A stretch of 64,000 nt of DNA from assembly GCA_022376465.1 (NCBI GenBank), contig JACDTU010000004.1, forward strand, positions 1,984,001 through 2,048,000. The letters are read 5' to 3'. The stretch comes from Cubamyces lactineus (taxonomy: Eukaryota; Basidiomycota; Agaricomycetes; Polyporales; Polyporaceae). Shown here piece by piece: positions 34,880 through 47,972 of this stretch (position 1 is its first letter; every line of letters begins with the position of its first letter). The notes under the pieces are model-generated. The model saw only the letters and a program-made list of their open reading frames with translations, was not told where the DNA came from and made no database searches. The translations under genes and the position numbers were made by a program.

Positions 34880-35867
34880 ACGCGTGCGGGTGCAATAAGC
34901 TCCGTGTTCGCGAACTCATCATCCCCCGCTTGGCGTTGTGGTCCTGTTGATACCCTAAAGCTGCAACGCCACTGCATTTGGTCCGGCGACGTCAGAAACG
35001 CTTCATCGTCTCTCTTTCAACTGTTCTACGGTAGATCATGCTTATTTGTAAACTGGGCGCCCGTGTAGAGAGGCGGGCAATGACGAATCACGCAGAGGAA
35101 CGATGAAGACTGGTCACTGTTCTAGTGTGCGCTCGCCGAGTGAGAGTGAATTGAGATGCAGGGCCGGGCAGGGAGTGCGCCTGATGATGTGTCCGAGGAT
35201 GATTGATTGTTACATGGGCAATGGTGTCGGGCGGGAGAACTGCGCAGATAACCATACGAACCTCCTGTCTCGGCTGGATACAGAGACCGAAGAGAGAGCG
35301 GGGGACATGAGTATGAATTGACAATTGCGGGTGTGTGTGCGGGCGGAGAGGTAAACGCCGGGAGGAACGCCACTAGGACAGAGTGGGAGAGCTGAGACCC
35401 GCACAAGCAGCTGTGCGCACGGCCAGTCGCCAGTCTCGAGTGCCACACGCCCTGGTCGCCGTCACTGCACTCCCGAGTCCTCTGCGTCCTGTCCGATTGC
35501 CATGTTGTAGGCCCCGTCTTATCTGCCTCCCAATCCTCTCTTTTTCTCCAATATCCTTCCATTTCTTCCCCAATCTACCCCTCTTAGTCGCGCGCTGTCC
35601 ATATTTCCCCTCTCCCCGACACACATATATTCTCCAGCCCCGCCCCCAGTCGCGTCTCAATCCTGCTCCTCCATCACCCTCTCTCCAGTCGCCACGCCCT
35701 GCGAACAACCACTCCCCGCCCCGCGTCGCCAGATACCCCCCGAGAGGGCGCATATACACACCCCAGGTAGTGCTCCCGAAGCCAGAGCCCACGCTACCCG
35801 AATAGATCGCGCCCGACTCCGACCCGCCCAATAGACCCGTCCGAGAAGATCGGGGCCCGCGAGGATA
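34880..35867. other. Intergenic region and CT-rich promoter of the RasGAP gene
   Basis: 988 bp between two + strand genes. Bases 35480-35770 are strongly C/T-rich on the + strand, a typical leader or promoter feature here. Open frames on both strands in this part reflect that bias. Nothing else is seen. Confidence 0.5.
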
Positions 35868-38800
35868 ATGGACAAGGAATTCTACGTGTCCGTCGAGCTC
35901 TACGTCTCCTCCAAGGCCGCCGCGGCGTTGAAGAAGGTTCGTCCCCCGCCGCGCTCTTTGCGATCTCGGCTACCGCACCTCGCTGATCTCCCAACCCCCT
36001 CCTCTGGTTCACCCTCTCCGCAACCCGTGTTTAGCCGCCCGCTAGGAAGAACGCAGAGCGACGCGACCTCGCCTCCCGCGCTGCCTCGGGCAACGGCGAT
36101 GCCGCCCAGAAGAGGGTCAAAGGTGAGTGTGTGCGCCGTTGTACGCGTGCTGCGGCGTGAGTGGCACTAGCCGGTCGGACGCGTACTGATCAGCATTGAC
36201 GCTGCAGAGAAGACGAGTTGGCTCGGGATCGGACGCAATTCCACTAACGCGGGCCAATGGCGACCGGCGCGGTGCAAGCTCGTCGAAGAGGAGGAAGGAT
36301 GCCTGCTGAATGTTTATGTCGACGTTGGTGATGTTCCCCGCATGTCGCGGACGCGTCTCAGGCTGAACTTGCCCCCAAGCAGGACACTATTCTGTACAGA
36401 TCTATCTACATGTACCTGCTGAACCACACCGACATCCGCGCCGTGCACCGCTCGCTGTTTGACAGGCGGAATTGTATCGGTATCTTCTCCGTCGCGTATG
36501 TGGCCTGCCTCTTTCTTTGTGGTCGGACGTGTGGCTAATGCGCGTCTTTGCGTCCCTAGAGGCCAAATGCGAGGAGCAGCTCCTACCTCGGAACCTCTGT
36601 ACATCCAATTCGAAGACGAAGAGACGGCGAACACATGGCTCGCGCTCTTCCGCTCGTACTCCATGCCCGAGGTCTACGGGCGCTGGCTCTCCCCGGAAGA
36701 CGGTGGGCTGTACCGCATGTGGCGCCAAGTCGACCTCACCTGCATTCAGGGCCGCAACCTCGGTGTGACGCGCCCGCTCGCGGACGAGATGCTCTCGCCC
36801 GATCAGGAGCCCAAGGCGGACCCGGACGCAATCGACATGGACGTGTACTGCGAGATCTTCGTGAATGGTATGCTCTGTGGGCGGACGACGGTGAAGAAGG
36901 GCATTGGGGCGCCGGATTGGCACGAGCGGTTCGTGTTGACTGACCTCCCGCCGTTCGAGAATCTCGAGATTGTGGTGTGGAGAGAGAAGAGGCTGACGAA
37001 GCCGGTGCTGGTGGGGACCGTGGTGATCGTCCTCGTGAACTTCCGAAGAGGGGAGGCTGTGGAAGGGTGGTTCCCTGTGCTGCATGGAGGGCAGGCAACG
37101 AGCACTCAGGCCGGCGAGATGAGACTCTTGGTACGAGTGGACGAGTATGTAGGTTCTATTGCTGCCTCGAGGTTCTTCACTGACATCGGCATTGAAGGGA
37201 GATCATCCTGCCGTATCATACCTACGGTCGGCTGTTGAAGGTGCGTCCCCGAGGAGGCACGGTATGTTTGTTTGCCCTCCGTCTGACAATCACTCCCAAC
37301 CCCAGACCCTGCACTCCCGCAATCATCTCGACTGGATGCGTGAATTGGAAACGAGGTTGAAGATGAAGAATGTGAACAACAACATCATGTCTATCGCTAT
37401 TGCCAAGAACGTGCTGCTGGAGAACATCATGGAGCTCGCAGACCGCGAGGTCGACGGCACACAAACTTGTGGGTATCTGCTGTAGCCTAGGCCTCACTCT
37501 CACTCAATATCTCAACATGCATACAGCGCACAATACCCTCTTGTGAGCCTATCTGTTCGACGTGCGATCGGACGTCCTTCTGACATGCTTCCTGTAGCCG
37601 GGGCAACACGGTGTTCACAAAGACCGTGGAGCTGTACATGTCGTGGTACGGCATGTCCTTCCTCGAAGCCAGCGTGGGCCCGACGATCCGCAGACTGTGC
37701 TCCGAGAAAGTCGCGATCGAAGTCGACCCGGTCCGCATTGGCAAGGGCCCAAAGGCGATCGAGAAGAACGTCGAGCTGCTTGTTACATGGTGCCGCGAGT
37801 TCTGGGACCACATATACGAGGCCCGGACCCAGTGCCCTCCGTAAGCGTCCCTTGACGATATCATGGCGTGGCGTGTGCTGAGCTGGGCGTTGTGGTGCAG
37901 TGAGCTACGGCGGCTGTTTGAGCACATCCGGCGATTGGTGGAGAGCAGGTATCGGATAGGGGACGATCAGAACCGCGAGCTGCCCTGGCAGAGCGTGTCT
38001 GCATTCTGTTTCCTGCGCTTCATCGTGCCGGCGATTCTGCACCCGCACCTCTTCGGCCTGTTGCCTGGTAATGATCCGCACTGCTGCTGAGTTGTGCAGT
38101 TCCTGTACTGACGGACGTGCACGCACGCAGGTCTTCCGGACGTCTCGGTCCAGCGCAGTTTGACGTTGATTGCGAAGGTCGTCCAGAGCCTCGCCAACCT
38201 CAACCCGGTAAGCCAACCCCCTACCCTATGCAAACATGCCAGTAGAACCCCACGCTGACGCCATCCACCCCCAGACTGTGCAGAAGGAAGAGTATATGCG
38301 CGGCGTCAAGGACTTCCTGAACGACAGCCTGCACGCTATGATCGACTACATCATCGTCGTCTCCACGCCCGAGCCGGGGAACAAGGCCCCTAGCACCCCG
38401 CTCACATCTGACAAGCACGAGCGGCTGCGGATCATGAACGCGCTCCGACAACGCAGCGCCGCCGTGCCGATCCTCTACCGCGAGGCGATCCCGCTCCTGC
38501 CGCACCTGCTCGACATACCCCGACACCTCGCCGTCGTCACGTCCGTCATCGTGCGCTACTCGCGCACGCGCAACTTCCAGCCCACGCGGCAGGGCGGCGC
38601 GGACGACAAGTTCTTCTCCGAGTTCTGCTCGCGCTGCCTCGAGGTCGAGGAGCAGGCGCTCTTCCGCGTCAGCAAGCTCGCCGCGAAGCCCCGCCGACAG
38701 TACTCCGAGCCTGCGATCAACCTGCCGATTCCGCCTACGCCTTCGCACGTACCGCTCCCGCCATCTCCGTCGTCTCCTCTGAAGACGGCTGGTGCGCGGG

Positions 38801-39207
38801 GGCGCAAGATGTCGTCTACGAGCAGGCGGCGGAGCCAATCGCGGAAATCGAGCAGACCTTCGACGGCGCCTTCGAGCTCGGACCAGTCTGGGCAGAGCCC
38901 GTCCCGAAAGTCACTAAGTTCACCCACTACAGAGTCGGAGCCCCGGCCGCTGTTCCAACCGCCGGCCCTGCCTTCCTCGTCCCTGCCTTCTTCACCACCA
39001 GAGTCGCCCGAGGAACGTGCGCCACGTCCCATGCGCCCGCCGTTAATGCATCACCCGCGGTCGACTTCGACTGATTCACCGCTCTCCCGGAAGCGAGTGC
39101 CGGACGCGTTCATGTCGCCCACTTCGGACGGCTCTGTCGAGCTGCCTGGGGACGAGGGCGGCAAGAGGCGCAAGAACATATTCCGGTCCATCCTGACGAG
39201 GCGGTAG
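35868..39207 (+). CDS. C2-domain Ras GTPase-activating protein (fungal Gap1 type), with a probable frameshift
   Basis: Stimulates GTP hydrolysis by Ras at the plasma membrane. Twelve exons: 35868-35936, 36050-36122, 36208-36324, 36383-36495, 36560-37144, 37198-37240, 37306-37468, 37527-37542 (16 nt), 37598-37840, 37901-38067, 38131-38207 and 38275-39207; about 865 residues. Domains: PH/C2-like N-terminus (NIR-like WRPARCKLVEEEEG, LLNVYVD), a C2 domain (VDLTCIQGRNLGVTRPL, GRTTVKKGIGAPDWHE, PPFENLEIVVWREKR) and a RasGAP domain (HNTLFRGNTVFTKTVELYM, AIEVDPVRIGKGPKAIEKN, SVSAFCFLRFIVPAILHP). A Ser/Pro-rich tail ends in RKNIFRSILTRR. The third exon carries one extra base near 36300: the frame before it (EEEEG) and after it (CLLNVYVD) differ by +1. 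Two acceptors end in AAG. Identity is secure; gene integrity is uncertain. Confidence 0.87.
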
Positions 39208-39392
39208 CCGCCACCAACATCGCCTTTCGTTCTCACCGTCCTCACTGTTCGTTCGTTCACTCGTCTGACGTTGCGCTGCTCTCCTTGCTGCTGAGTGTAT
39301 TACTACCATTAGTTGTCGCTGTCTTGTACGTCGTATACATCCGATAGATATGGTCCATGGTACAAACACAAAGAGACACACGAGCGGGCCGA

Positions 39393-42300
39393 TCAAGCGG
39401 TACGTTTCTCTGCGGGCCCAGAGGGCTCTGCGGCGAGCGGCTTCTGGACGAGCTTCTGTACCTCGCTCGCCACGTCCTCCGACGTACTACGGATGGTGAT
39501 CCGAGAAAGCTGTGTCGTGCATTAAGAGGGTGGTAAGCATCTAGCCTTCCGTGGACGTCTGTGGATTCATACTGTACCTTCGCCTCCTTGTTCGGCTCTA
39601 GCCGCAACAGGCACCCAACCTTGCCATCCACAGCAGTGTGCACGATCCCAGCGCCGACGAGGTTGCTCGGGTTTGGATCGATGCCCTCCAGGATCTGGAA
39701 CCCGTGCCCCGACACGACCTGCCGCTGCTTCGCCAGGTCGATGTGGCCGGTGGCGTCGAGCGAGATGGGGAAGATGCTCTGCGACTCCCGCGGCGGCCCT
39801 CCGATGAGTTTCCAGCGCTCGAAGAAGTCCGTCGGTCCGAGCTTCACGCCCTCGAGGAATTTCGAGATCACGATCGGGAGGCGCACCGCGATAGCTTGAT
39901 GCGAGCCGGCGAGGAAGGAGACGACGAGGATAGGCGGCTTGCGGAAGACCTTCTTGCACTCGACCTGAACAACCTGCTGGATTTGCGTGCGCGGGGCGAG
40001 CGTGCTTGGTGCGATCTTCACGAACGACGCTGAAAGCGCCTCGCTCTCTTCTGTGTGCAGGGCGGTGGTGAACGATGTGAGGGGCGCCGACATCTTGTTG
40101 CCGATGTACACGGCGACCTGGCCAACAGGTCCCTGGTAGCGCGACTTGATGCCGATTTGTATCTGCACGTCTTCGTAGAGAACACCTTCCGGGGTATATG
40201 CAAGTTTGTCGAACCAACGGTCGACGTTGGGTCCACCGGTGAGGCGTGGAATGCCTTTCGCGGCGAGTGTGGCTGAGGGATCGGAGAATGATGAGGGCGA
40301 CTGCATGGCGACGGGAGAGGAGGTAAGGTCGAGACCGGCGAGGGAATTGGCGATGTCCTGTGAGATGTCGCCTGTGGAGTTCGATCCATGTCCGTTCGTG
40401 TCCACAAGGGTCGGTTTCTTCATCAATTTGGAGGGTTGACGCTCCAATGTTCCGTTCCCGCTGTGCGCCCATGGCCGCTTATCCTCGCTCTCTGCATTCT
40501 TCTTGTTGAGTCGGTTTAGCAAAGCACTCTCCCGTGGAGGGAAAGGAGGGATCTCCTCGCAAACGTTTTGCAATAGCTCATCCTCCTCAGGTCGGAGGGC
40601 GAGCGCATAAAACTCGCAAGCGCGCTGCTGGAGATCCACATCGAGGACATGGCGGTAACGCTCGAAGACGTTGACGAGCTGTGGCTTGATCTCAGGGAAG
40701 ACGTTGACCCATTTGATATATGTTGAGAGGAGCAAGGCGCGAGTAGGCGCCATGCAGAACTGCGATTTGGAGTGGAGAACCTGGAACTGCTCGATAGGGC
40801 TGTACCCTGGCTCGTTCGCGATCAGGTGTCCGTATTCGCCTAGGATGTAGCCTGCAGGATGCTTAGCGCCTCGATATGTTGAACTAGGACATCGACTGGA
40901 CATACCTCCGACTTTGACCAGGCTCTCATGCGATGATGGTGATTTGAGGTATTCAAATACCACCTTCGCCGCGTACGCCTGCAGATCCTCCGTGTTCGTC
41001 ACAATCTGGACGACACGATACCAGACCTCCTCGCCGACGTGGTCGCCAGCTGCGCTGAGCAGCTCCAAAATCGTGTCAACATACCACTTGTACGTGCTCG
41101 CATACTTCTCAGTCAAGATAGCGATCTTGAGAACCATCTCCTCCCTAAGACCGTAGTCCGCAACCTTCAGGTACCGAAGGAGCTCTCCTACAATCAACTC
41201 GGAGTTGTCAACGTCGCACATGCTGTAGAGCAGGTCCAGCGCCCGCCGCCGAACAGAGATATCCTTGTCGCGAAGGGAGATAATGATAGTCCCTTGGTGC
41301 TTCTTGATTGCTCCCAAGTTATCTGTACGTGCCGCGAGGTGTGCCATAGTGTCCAGTCCAAGGTATCTGACATTAGTCTCTTTTGAGCTGATGAACCTTG
41401 CCAGCAAGACCGCAGCAGTGTTAACGAGTGGCGAATTCGTGTCAAGATGGATTGCGAGGTTGATCGCTTCGAAGAGGACGGCGTGCTGTGCATTGTTGTG
41501 TTGCACGTTTCGTGAGGGTTCGTTGCAGTTGTTCATGATGGTTTGTAGAACAACCTGGAGCATGACTTGCAGAGCGGGGTCATCTTCAAGTGAGGGAGAT
41601 ATCAGCTCCGCTGTACGCCATAGACAGACTTATAACTCACCGGATGGTGGGTATATTTGTAGAAGTCGTAGAAGCTTGACTTGTAGCCAAGGTATAGGGA
41701 CCTTGTAGTAGGCGTATGTCGCCGCGTACTCATGCTCAACCACCAGCTATGGTGCCCGCTTAGTGGAGTTCACCAGCATGAGCTAAAGCAACTTACGCGG
41801 TTCAAGCGGTCCACTGCCTTCTGATAGGCAATCGCGAATGCCTCCGGATGGTCCTGAGCCAATGCCAGAATCAAGCTAGTAACACAAAGAACTACTCCCT
41901 GTGGTAGCATTAGTGCAGTACACACTTCGGTTAGCGTGCATTCTTACAAGGTCCGGATCATCCATTATTGATACAATGCGCAGAGCCCACTCCTGGACAG
42001 GGACCACGTCGGGATGTTTCCGATACAGTCTCAGTAGTGTGAGAGCGGCCTTCTTCCGGACGAAGTTCTCAGAAGTACTAGAAACAAGGTGAATGGATGC
42101 TCGTCTACTGCAGTACGTGGTAACACTCACGGAGATATAAGTAGTCGGTGGACGTCTTCAGAAAGCGCCTCGGCCATCTCCCGACTACCGACGTTAGCTA
42201 TGGCGTGCAGAGCCAAGCAGTTGTGAATCTCGTTGTTGTCGTTCAGGTCTTTCCGGATGGAGTTGACCACCAGCCGTAGGAAATCCGAGTTCTCGTGCAT

Positions 42301-42804
42301 CAAGAGCGTAACAGCGAGGTATCCCTGTACACATAGAAGCGTAAGTTAAGGTGCAGTAGGCTGGGCAGTCAAGAGGGTCCTCACGATTTGCTTCTCGCTG
42401 TACTTCGAACTTGAGATCAAGTTGACAGCCTCCATATGGCCAATGTCGACCTTGTACCCGAGGATGTACGTGAAGATGACCTTCGCAACATACCTACAGT
42501 ACACAGTGAGTACGGGAGCTCGCGCACTAGGCCTAGTACCACAAGCTCACTTCTTCTTCTGGTACCCGTCCAAATTCCCGTCTAATATCGCATGAGCACT
42601 TGCCGAACCAGATCATGTTCACCTGCGCACACACCTTTGAACCGTTTCCGGATATTGGCCATCTCCTTATTGATCCTCTTCTCCTCGAGCTCCCGGACGC
42701 GTGCACCGCGGATGTCCGCGATGAACTATGACACCATCGGTCACCCGAGCACATGCACACCCGCACGTACGCACCTGCGTCAGACCTCGCATATTCGTAG
42801 CCAT
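39393..42804 (-). CDS. APL3: AP-2 adaptor complex, alpha subunit (adaptin)
   Basis: Large subunit of the AP-2 clathrin adaptor, which selects plasma-membrane cargo for endocytosis. Eleven exons on the minus strand: 42804-42775, 42725-42635, 42581-42551, 42493-42385, 42324-42131, 42077-41948, 41898-41797, 41746-41641, 41583-40906, 40851-39578 and 39509-39393; 953 residues with all phases kept. The N-terminus [20 protein letters not shown] and the following [27 protein letters not shown] and [20 protein letters not shown] are diagnostic of alpha adaptin. The HEAT-like trunk runs to about residue 600, then a Ser-rich hinge, then an appendage domain with an Ig-like part and the end [20 protein letters not shown]. 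The acceptor before 41583 ends in AAG. The reading resembles full-length family members throughout. Confidence 0.95.
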
Positions 42805-43306
42805 GGTGGTATATGGTGTGTGCGGGGATACCGCAGAACGTCACTTGTGAGGTATGCAGAGGTTCTCGCGCAGGAGTGATATAAGCACAGTATCACCGAG
42901 GCAAACCAGTTGAACACAAGAGTAGCGGGGCCAGATTCAGTTCATCAACAGCAAGAGACCTATGCCCGGCGCGAGGGTAGAGAAGGTAGCCGTCGTGTGT
43001 ACAGCGAGACGCGTACTACAAGCTGCAAGCAGCGGAGTGCTCGCCCTTGATCGAAGCACGCCCATTAATGGGCGTCACGTGCGCGACCGACCCACCAGCT
43101 GCGCGCGACCGCCTTAATGCGAGCCCGACGCCGTCGCAAACTTGGGGTCAGCGAGATGAGATGAGAAGGAAATCCATTACACAATCGTGGCTGCGAGTAG
43201 GTATTATAATTCGTTACAATGAACAAAGCGAGTAGCTTCTAGCGACATCCCACCCGACGGGACCATATCTGAACCTGCATAATATTTACCTCCTTGGGCC
43301 TACTGA
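42805..43306. other. Spacer: AP-2 alpha promoter and helicase 3' end
   Basis: 502 bp between two minus-strand genes. No clear TATA. A short open frame at 43047-43235 (+) has no support. No gene is seen. Confidence 0.5.
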
Positions 43307-46300
43307 CTACTGCCTCGACAACCTACTCGGAGTGCTTGGTCGCGACGAGTATGCTGAGCCAATGCCGCCGTACGGAGTCGAGTATCCCGAGCGCGAGCCG
43401 CTGAAGGACGGAAGACGGACGGACGCCAGCGAAGGCGAGTCCATCGGCGTGCCGGGGCGCGAGTTGCTTTGCGACTGCATGGCGATGCGGAAGGTACTGT
43501 AGTGGTTGAGAATGCGCACCAAGTCCATCGTCATCAAGTCGAGATCCTTCATCTCCGTCTCCGAGAGCGGCACGTTCGTCAGGTCTGCATCCTCCTCGTC
43601 GCCAGATTCGTCCTCGCGCCCCTCGTCGTAGGTCAGCGGCTTCCTGTACTGCTGTGCTTTCCGCTGCCGGCTGGCAATGATACCCTGGAAGACTCGCAAC
43701 ATGCAATCCTCCATCATGACTTTCAGCCGCTCGAGGTCGTCGAGAACGTCCATGCGGCCAATGATAGGCAGCCAACCATCACACTCTAGTCCACGCGCGG
43801 TGACCGAGATGCGGTAGGCACCGAAGAGGATGTACGTCAACGGGTCCAAACGGGTTGTGGCGACGAGGTACTTGTCCGAGCTGTGGCTCGTCGAGATGTT
43901 CTGTCGCTTTTCCATGTAGGCTACGATTTGTTTCTCGAGGTGTGGGCGGTCGTTCTGCGGCATTTCCTTCTTGCGATGATTCACGCTAGACGGATGGATG
44001 ATCACGACCTGCGAGCGTAGTGTAAGCTTCAACAATGAACGACATAACATTAACAATTCCTACCTTGTCCACAGCAGTACGGTAAGTTCTTTCGCCAGTC
44101 CTGATAGCAAATTTGGGCTGACACGCGATAGCGATCAGGGCGGCGAGCAAAGGCAGCGAATCGTTGTGCTCGTTCAATTGAGACGGGACAGTCGGCACGT
44201 CGCGCGAACGCGCCCCAGGAGGGACGTAGGTGTTCTTGCTCGTACCACCCGCAGAGATGTCGATGACACCGACGTCATACAGCGCCTTCAGCAGGTGGTC
44301 CTTGACCTTGGCGATATTGAGCAGCGTAGGCTTCGACAGGAAGTTATCCTGGCAGAAGCGATTCGCCGAAACGTACAAGCCCTGGCTTTGCAGCGCCCAC
44401 CATTCCCGATAGGCACGGAGCGCAGCGAGGACGTCGGAACGGAACTCTTCGGGTGTCCATGAGTTCTTCCTTGCCTGAGCCTCGGCCTTGACGTGGATCG
44501 GCGCGACGAATGGCTCCCGCGCGCCCATGATCGCCGCGAGCGTGAGCGCCGCGTCGAGGCAGCGGAAGAAGGATCCGAAGAGAACGAGACGACCAAGGCG
44601 CGGGTCGACGGGGAGCTGAAGCAGGACACTGCCGAGCGACGTGAGGTTGTTGTTGGCATCAAGCGCACCGACCATGTGAAGAGACTGAATTGCAGCCTTG
44701 ATGCGATCGGGCGCGGGAGGTTCGATAGTCGCTGCAAGCACCTCCTCGATCGACATGCCAGGGAAGTTGAGCGCCTTGACGTGCATCACGACGTTCTCCA
44801 GGTCGATACGTTTCATCTCGACCGTCTGGTGCGGGTGCAGTTCTTCTGAGTGTCTGCGACTGAGGATACCGAAGTACTCTCCAGGGCGGTGACGACCCGC
44901 ACGACCTGCACGTTGGTTGAGGTTAGACGAGCCAACCCAGGCGGAGACAAGGTTGGAAATGTGACGCGACGGGTCGTAACGCTGCTCCTTGACGCGAGCG
45001 GTGTCGACGACATAGACAACGTCGGGGATGGTCACAGAGGTCTCGGCGATGTTGGTGGAGAGGATGATTCGGCGGATACCGGGTGGCGGAGGCTCAAAGA
45101 TAGCTTGTTGCTCAGCGACAGGGATAGTGGAGTGTAGGAGGTGGATGCTGAACTTGCTGGTATCATTGAAGTTGAATCCCAATGGCTTCGAACGGTCGTT
45201 GTCCGTTAGACACCGACGGACGGCACTGATGTCGTCCCACCCTGGCAAGAAAACGAGGACGTGACCGTCTTCGGACTTCCTCAGCACATGAGCAATCGTG
45301 AGCGCGACGAGAGGGACCGGTAACTCCAAGTCGTCCGTGTCGCGCGAGTGCTCGCGCAAAGTGGGCGTCGGCGCACGAGAAGCAGATAGGGACAGGGAGG
45401 AGACACCAGGGGCATCAGGACCAAGTTCTTGCATGAGGTACTTCCGCACGGACTCCTCGCGGAACACCCAGGACGTCTGGGGGTCTTTGGAAAGGGCGGG
45501 GACGAAGTCGTCCAGGAAGTGCTTTTGCACGGGGTAGGCCCGCCCGGGAATCTCGACGACCCCTGCGGGTTGACCATGCACGTCAGGGAAGTAGTTCCGG
45601 AAGAGAGTGGAGTCGATGGTAGCGCTCATGAGCACGATCTTGATGGGTTTCTTCTGTGCTCTGCGCTCCGCGAGCAGCCGCTTCAGTACGACGAGCATGA
45701 GGTCGATATCGACATCCCGCTCGTGCACCTCGTCGACGATGACGTGGGTGACGTCGTCCATACTGCTCCGCGAAGACGTCTCCATGAGGGCGGTCTGCAT
45801 CTTCCTGAGGAAGACACCAGTGGTACAGTAGGTGACGCAGCCGTTGGGCTCGGGAGGTTTCGACTCGAAACGGACCTGGTATCCGATAGTGCCACGGCCA
45901 CAGGTCTCGCCCCGTTCTTTCGCTACTCGCTCTGCGACACTAATAGCGGCAATCCGACGGGGCTGAGTACAGATGATGTTGCACTTGGCACCTTCCCCTC
46001 GATCGATCCATTCGTCTAGGATGAGCTGAGGGATTTGAGTAGTCTTCCCGGAGCCGGTCGCCGCCATGCAGATCGTAACGTCGTGTTCGTTGATATGCTT
46101 GAGCAGCTCCTCGGACTTACTGAAGACAGGGAGGGAGGCACGCGTGTTCCGGATAGACTCGAGCTGTGGATCTGCGAGGTACGCTTTTCGCCGCGCGAGA
46201 AGCCGCTGAGACTTGTCCGCCAGGAAGGCCTCGGAGGGTGGAGGCCGCTTGTACGCCGATGATACTTGCGTGTGCGCGGTGTCCTGAGTGTCAGTCCGCC

Positions 46301-47542
46301 GGTTAGGTCTGTTCTTGTAGAGTGTACTACGCCTGATGTCGTCCTTGAGGTTATCGATCTTGTCCTCTAAGGCCTCGTCTGCTTGAAAAAGCACGGTTGG
46401 CGCCATCCCAAGATCCTTGCCATTCTTCACGTCATCTAGGAACTCCTTCCAAATGTTCGGATCGCAGCTCTCCAGATACTGGACGACGTCAGTGTAACAC
46501 TTCATCGTCGCTTCTTTCTTCGACTGGCCCTTCCCGAACCCGATACGTCGCTCACCCACGGTCATGTCTGCTTGCCAGTAGCTGCGGGTAGGCTGGGAGT
46601 AGGATATGTCGGGTTTCGAAAACCGGAAGCGGCGGCAATAGTAGTCCATGAAATGGCGGGCTTTCTCGTAGTCGACGATAGTACCGTCTGAGAGTGACTT
46701 CTCTACGGGGTCTCGCTCTTCTGGGGCCTTTTCCTTCTTCTTCTCGAACTGTAACAAATCATTAACACATTCCCATGCGGGAAACGTTGGCCTGAACATA
46801 CAGCACCGACGGCGTCCAACTGATATACGGCGGAGAGGGCAGCAAGGTTCTCGGCTGTTTTTCTATTGGGATTGTCGCCAACCCCAATGATTTCACTGTC
46901 CTCATACTTGACCGAGATGGTGCACCTAAGAATAGTTGCATGAATATTGTGCAATTGTACGCGGTCTGACCATTTGTACCTGTACACTGGTTGCTCGGAG
47001 CCTTCTACAATTCCGTGGACAGAGGTAAATTCCATTTGCTCTCTGGTGCGATTCATGAGATAGTTGTTCAATGGAGACTTCGGGTTTGTCTCCAGGATCT
47101 TCTTGATAGGCTTCGTTTTGTACGTTTGGGCGATGAAGGCCTCGTCGTGCAGCGGTCCCGGTAGTGGGGGCAGATTCGGCGCACCTCTTCCCTTCTTCTT
47201 ACCACCGCGCCCACCAGACGCGTTGTTCTTGTGGGCTCGGGCCAGGAGCGAGGAAGACGCACCACGACCGCCGCCGCGGTAAGGCGTACGATCAGAGCGA
47301 GACGGGCCGGCACTAGTGTGCTCAATCTTGTACATTTTCGGGGGAGGTTCCTCGGCAGATGGGGTGTCTGAGGTACGCTTCGGCGAAGCAGAAGACTGCT
47401 TGGCGTTGAGTGCTGGTTGCGAGTAAGAGCGGGGGTGAGATGGTGAGGCCGAGGGGGACGCAAGGGGGGAGGATGGCCTGGCGAGGTTAGATGGCATGAG
47501 AAGGCTGCGCCTGATTCTAGCGAGAGTGAAGGCAGGGCGCAT
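43307..47542 (-). CDS. DExH-box (DEVH) RNA helicase with double-stranded-RNA-binding domains
   Basis: Superfamily 2 DEAH/RHA-type RNA helicase. Four exons: 47542-46980, 46925-46802, 46748-44064 and 44008-43307; 1357 residues, phases kept. The start MRPAFTLARIRRSLLMPSNL is a basic, Ser-rich amphipathic sequence that looks like a mitochondrial presequence; starting at the second Met (47497) would shorten it. A basic Gly/Arg stretch follows (YRGGGRGASSSLLARAHKNN), then two dsRBD-like segments (about 150-230 and 255-330). The helicase core has Walker A ATGSGKT (about 459), IICTQPRR, DEVH (about 568), LMSAT, IAETSVTIP and QRAGRAGR. After it come HA2 and OB-fold regions and a Ser-rich tail. It resembles the DHX29/DHX36/DHX57 group but I cannot assign an orthologue. 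Targeting is inference. Confidence 0.9.
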
Positions 47543-47972
47543 GAACGTTTCGAACGGCACAGACGGATCTGGGAGAGTGTGGTTGGGCGAAATAGGCTGG
47601 AATGTGGAGAAGTCCGACGCACCTGTTGCGCCTTCCTCAAGATGCGATCCTCTACAGAACCACCTGCTCAAACGAAGGCGGCTGCTGTGTGAGGATGACT
47701 GGGTCGGTGTACGGGGAAAGGGATGTGTCCAAGACGTTGCAGAGCAAGAAGCGACGGACAGTCTCGTCGCCAGTCTCAGCAAGGTACAATAGACGCTCGT
47801 GGCCCGTAAAGCCAATGCTCTGGAAGTTGCCGAATCGGGGCAACAATTCCTTCAGAAGACGACATGCTTGACGTCAGAACAGCCGATGTGTATCGTTTGT
47901 CTGAGATTCGCTATGTATAAAACACCGCTCTACAAGAAGACTCGTCTACACAAGAAAAAAAATCTACTGCAG
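47543..47972. other. Spacer between helicase start and HscB stop
   Basis: 430 bp between two minus-strand genes, serving as helicase promoter and leader and as HscB 3' UTR. The helicase frame stays open upstream of the chosen ATG but without a better start signal. A short A-rich run lies at 47955-47961. No gene is seen. Confidence 0.45.

Noticed and set aside
39567..40472. 301-codon frame antisense-phase to AP-2 alpha
   Set aside because: It is another frame of the large AP-2 alpha exon on the same strand, with a strongly biased Arg/His/Pro composition.
47543..47815. N-terminal extension of the helicase starting near 47815
   Set aside because: The frame is open and has an ATG-like start, but the extension is low in domain signal. 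The ATG at 47542 gives a better leader-like N-terminus. It cannot be fully excluded.
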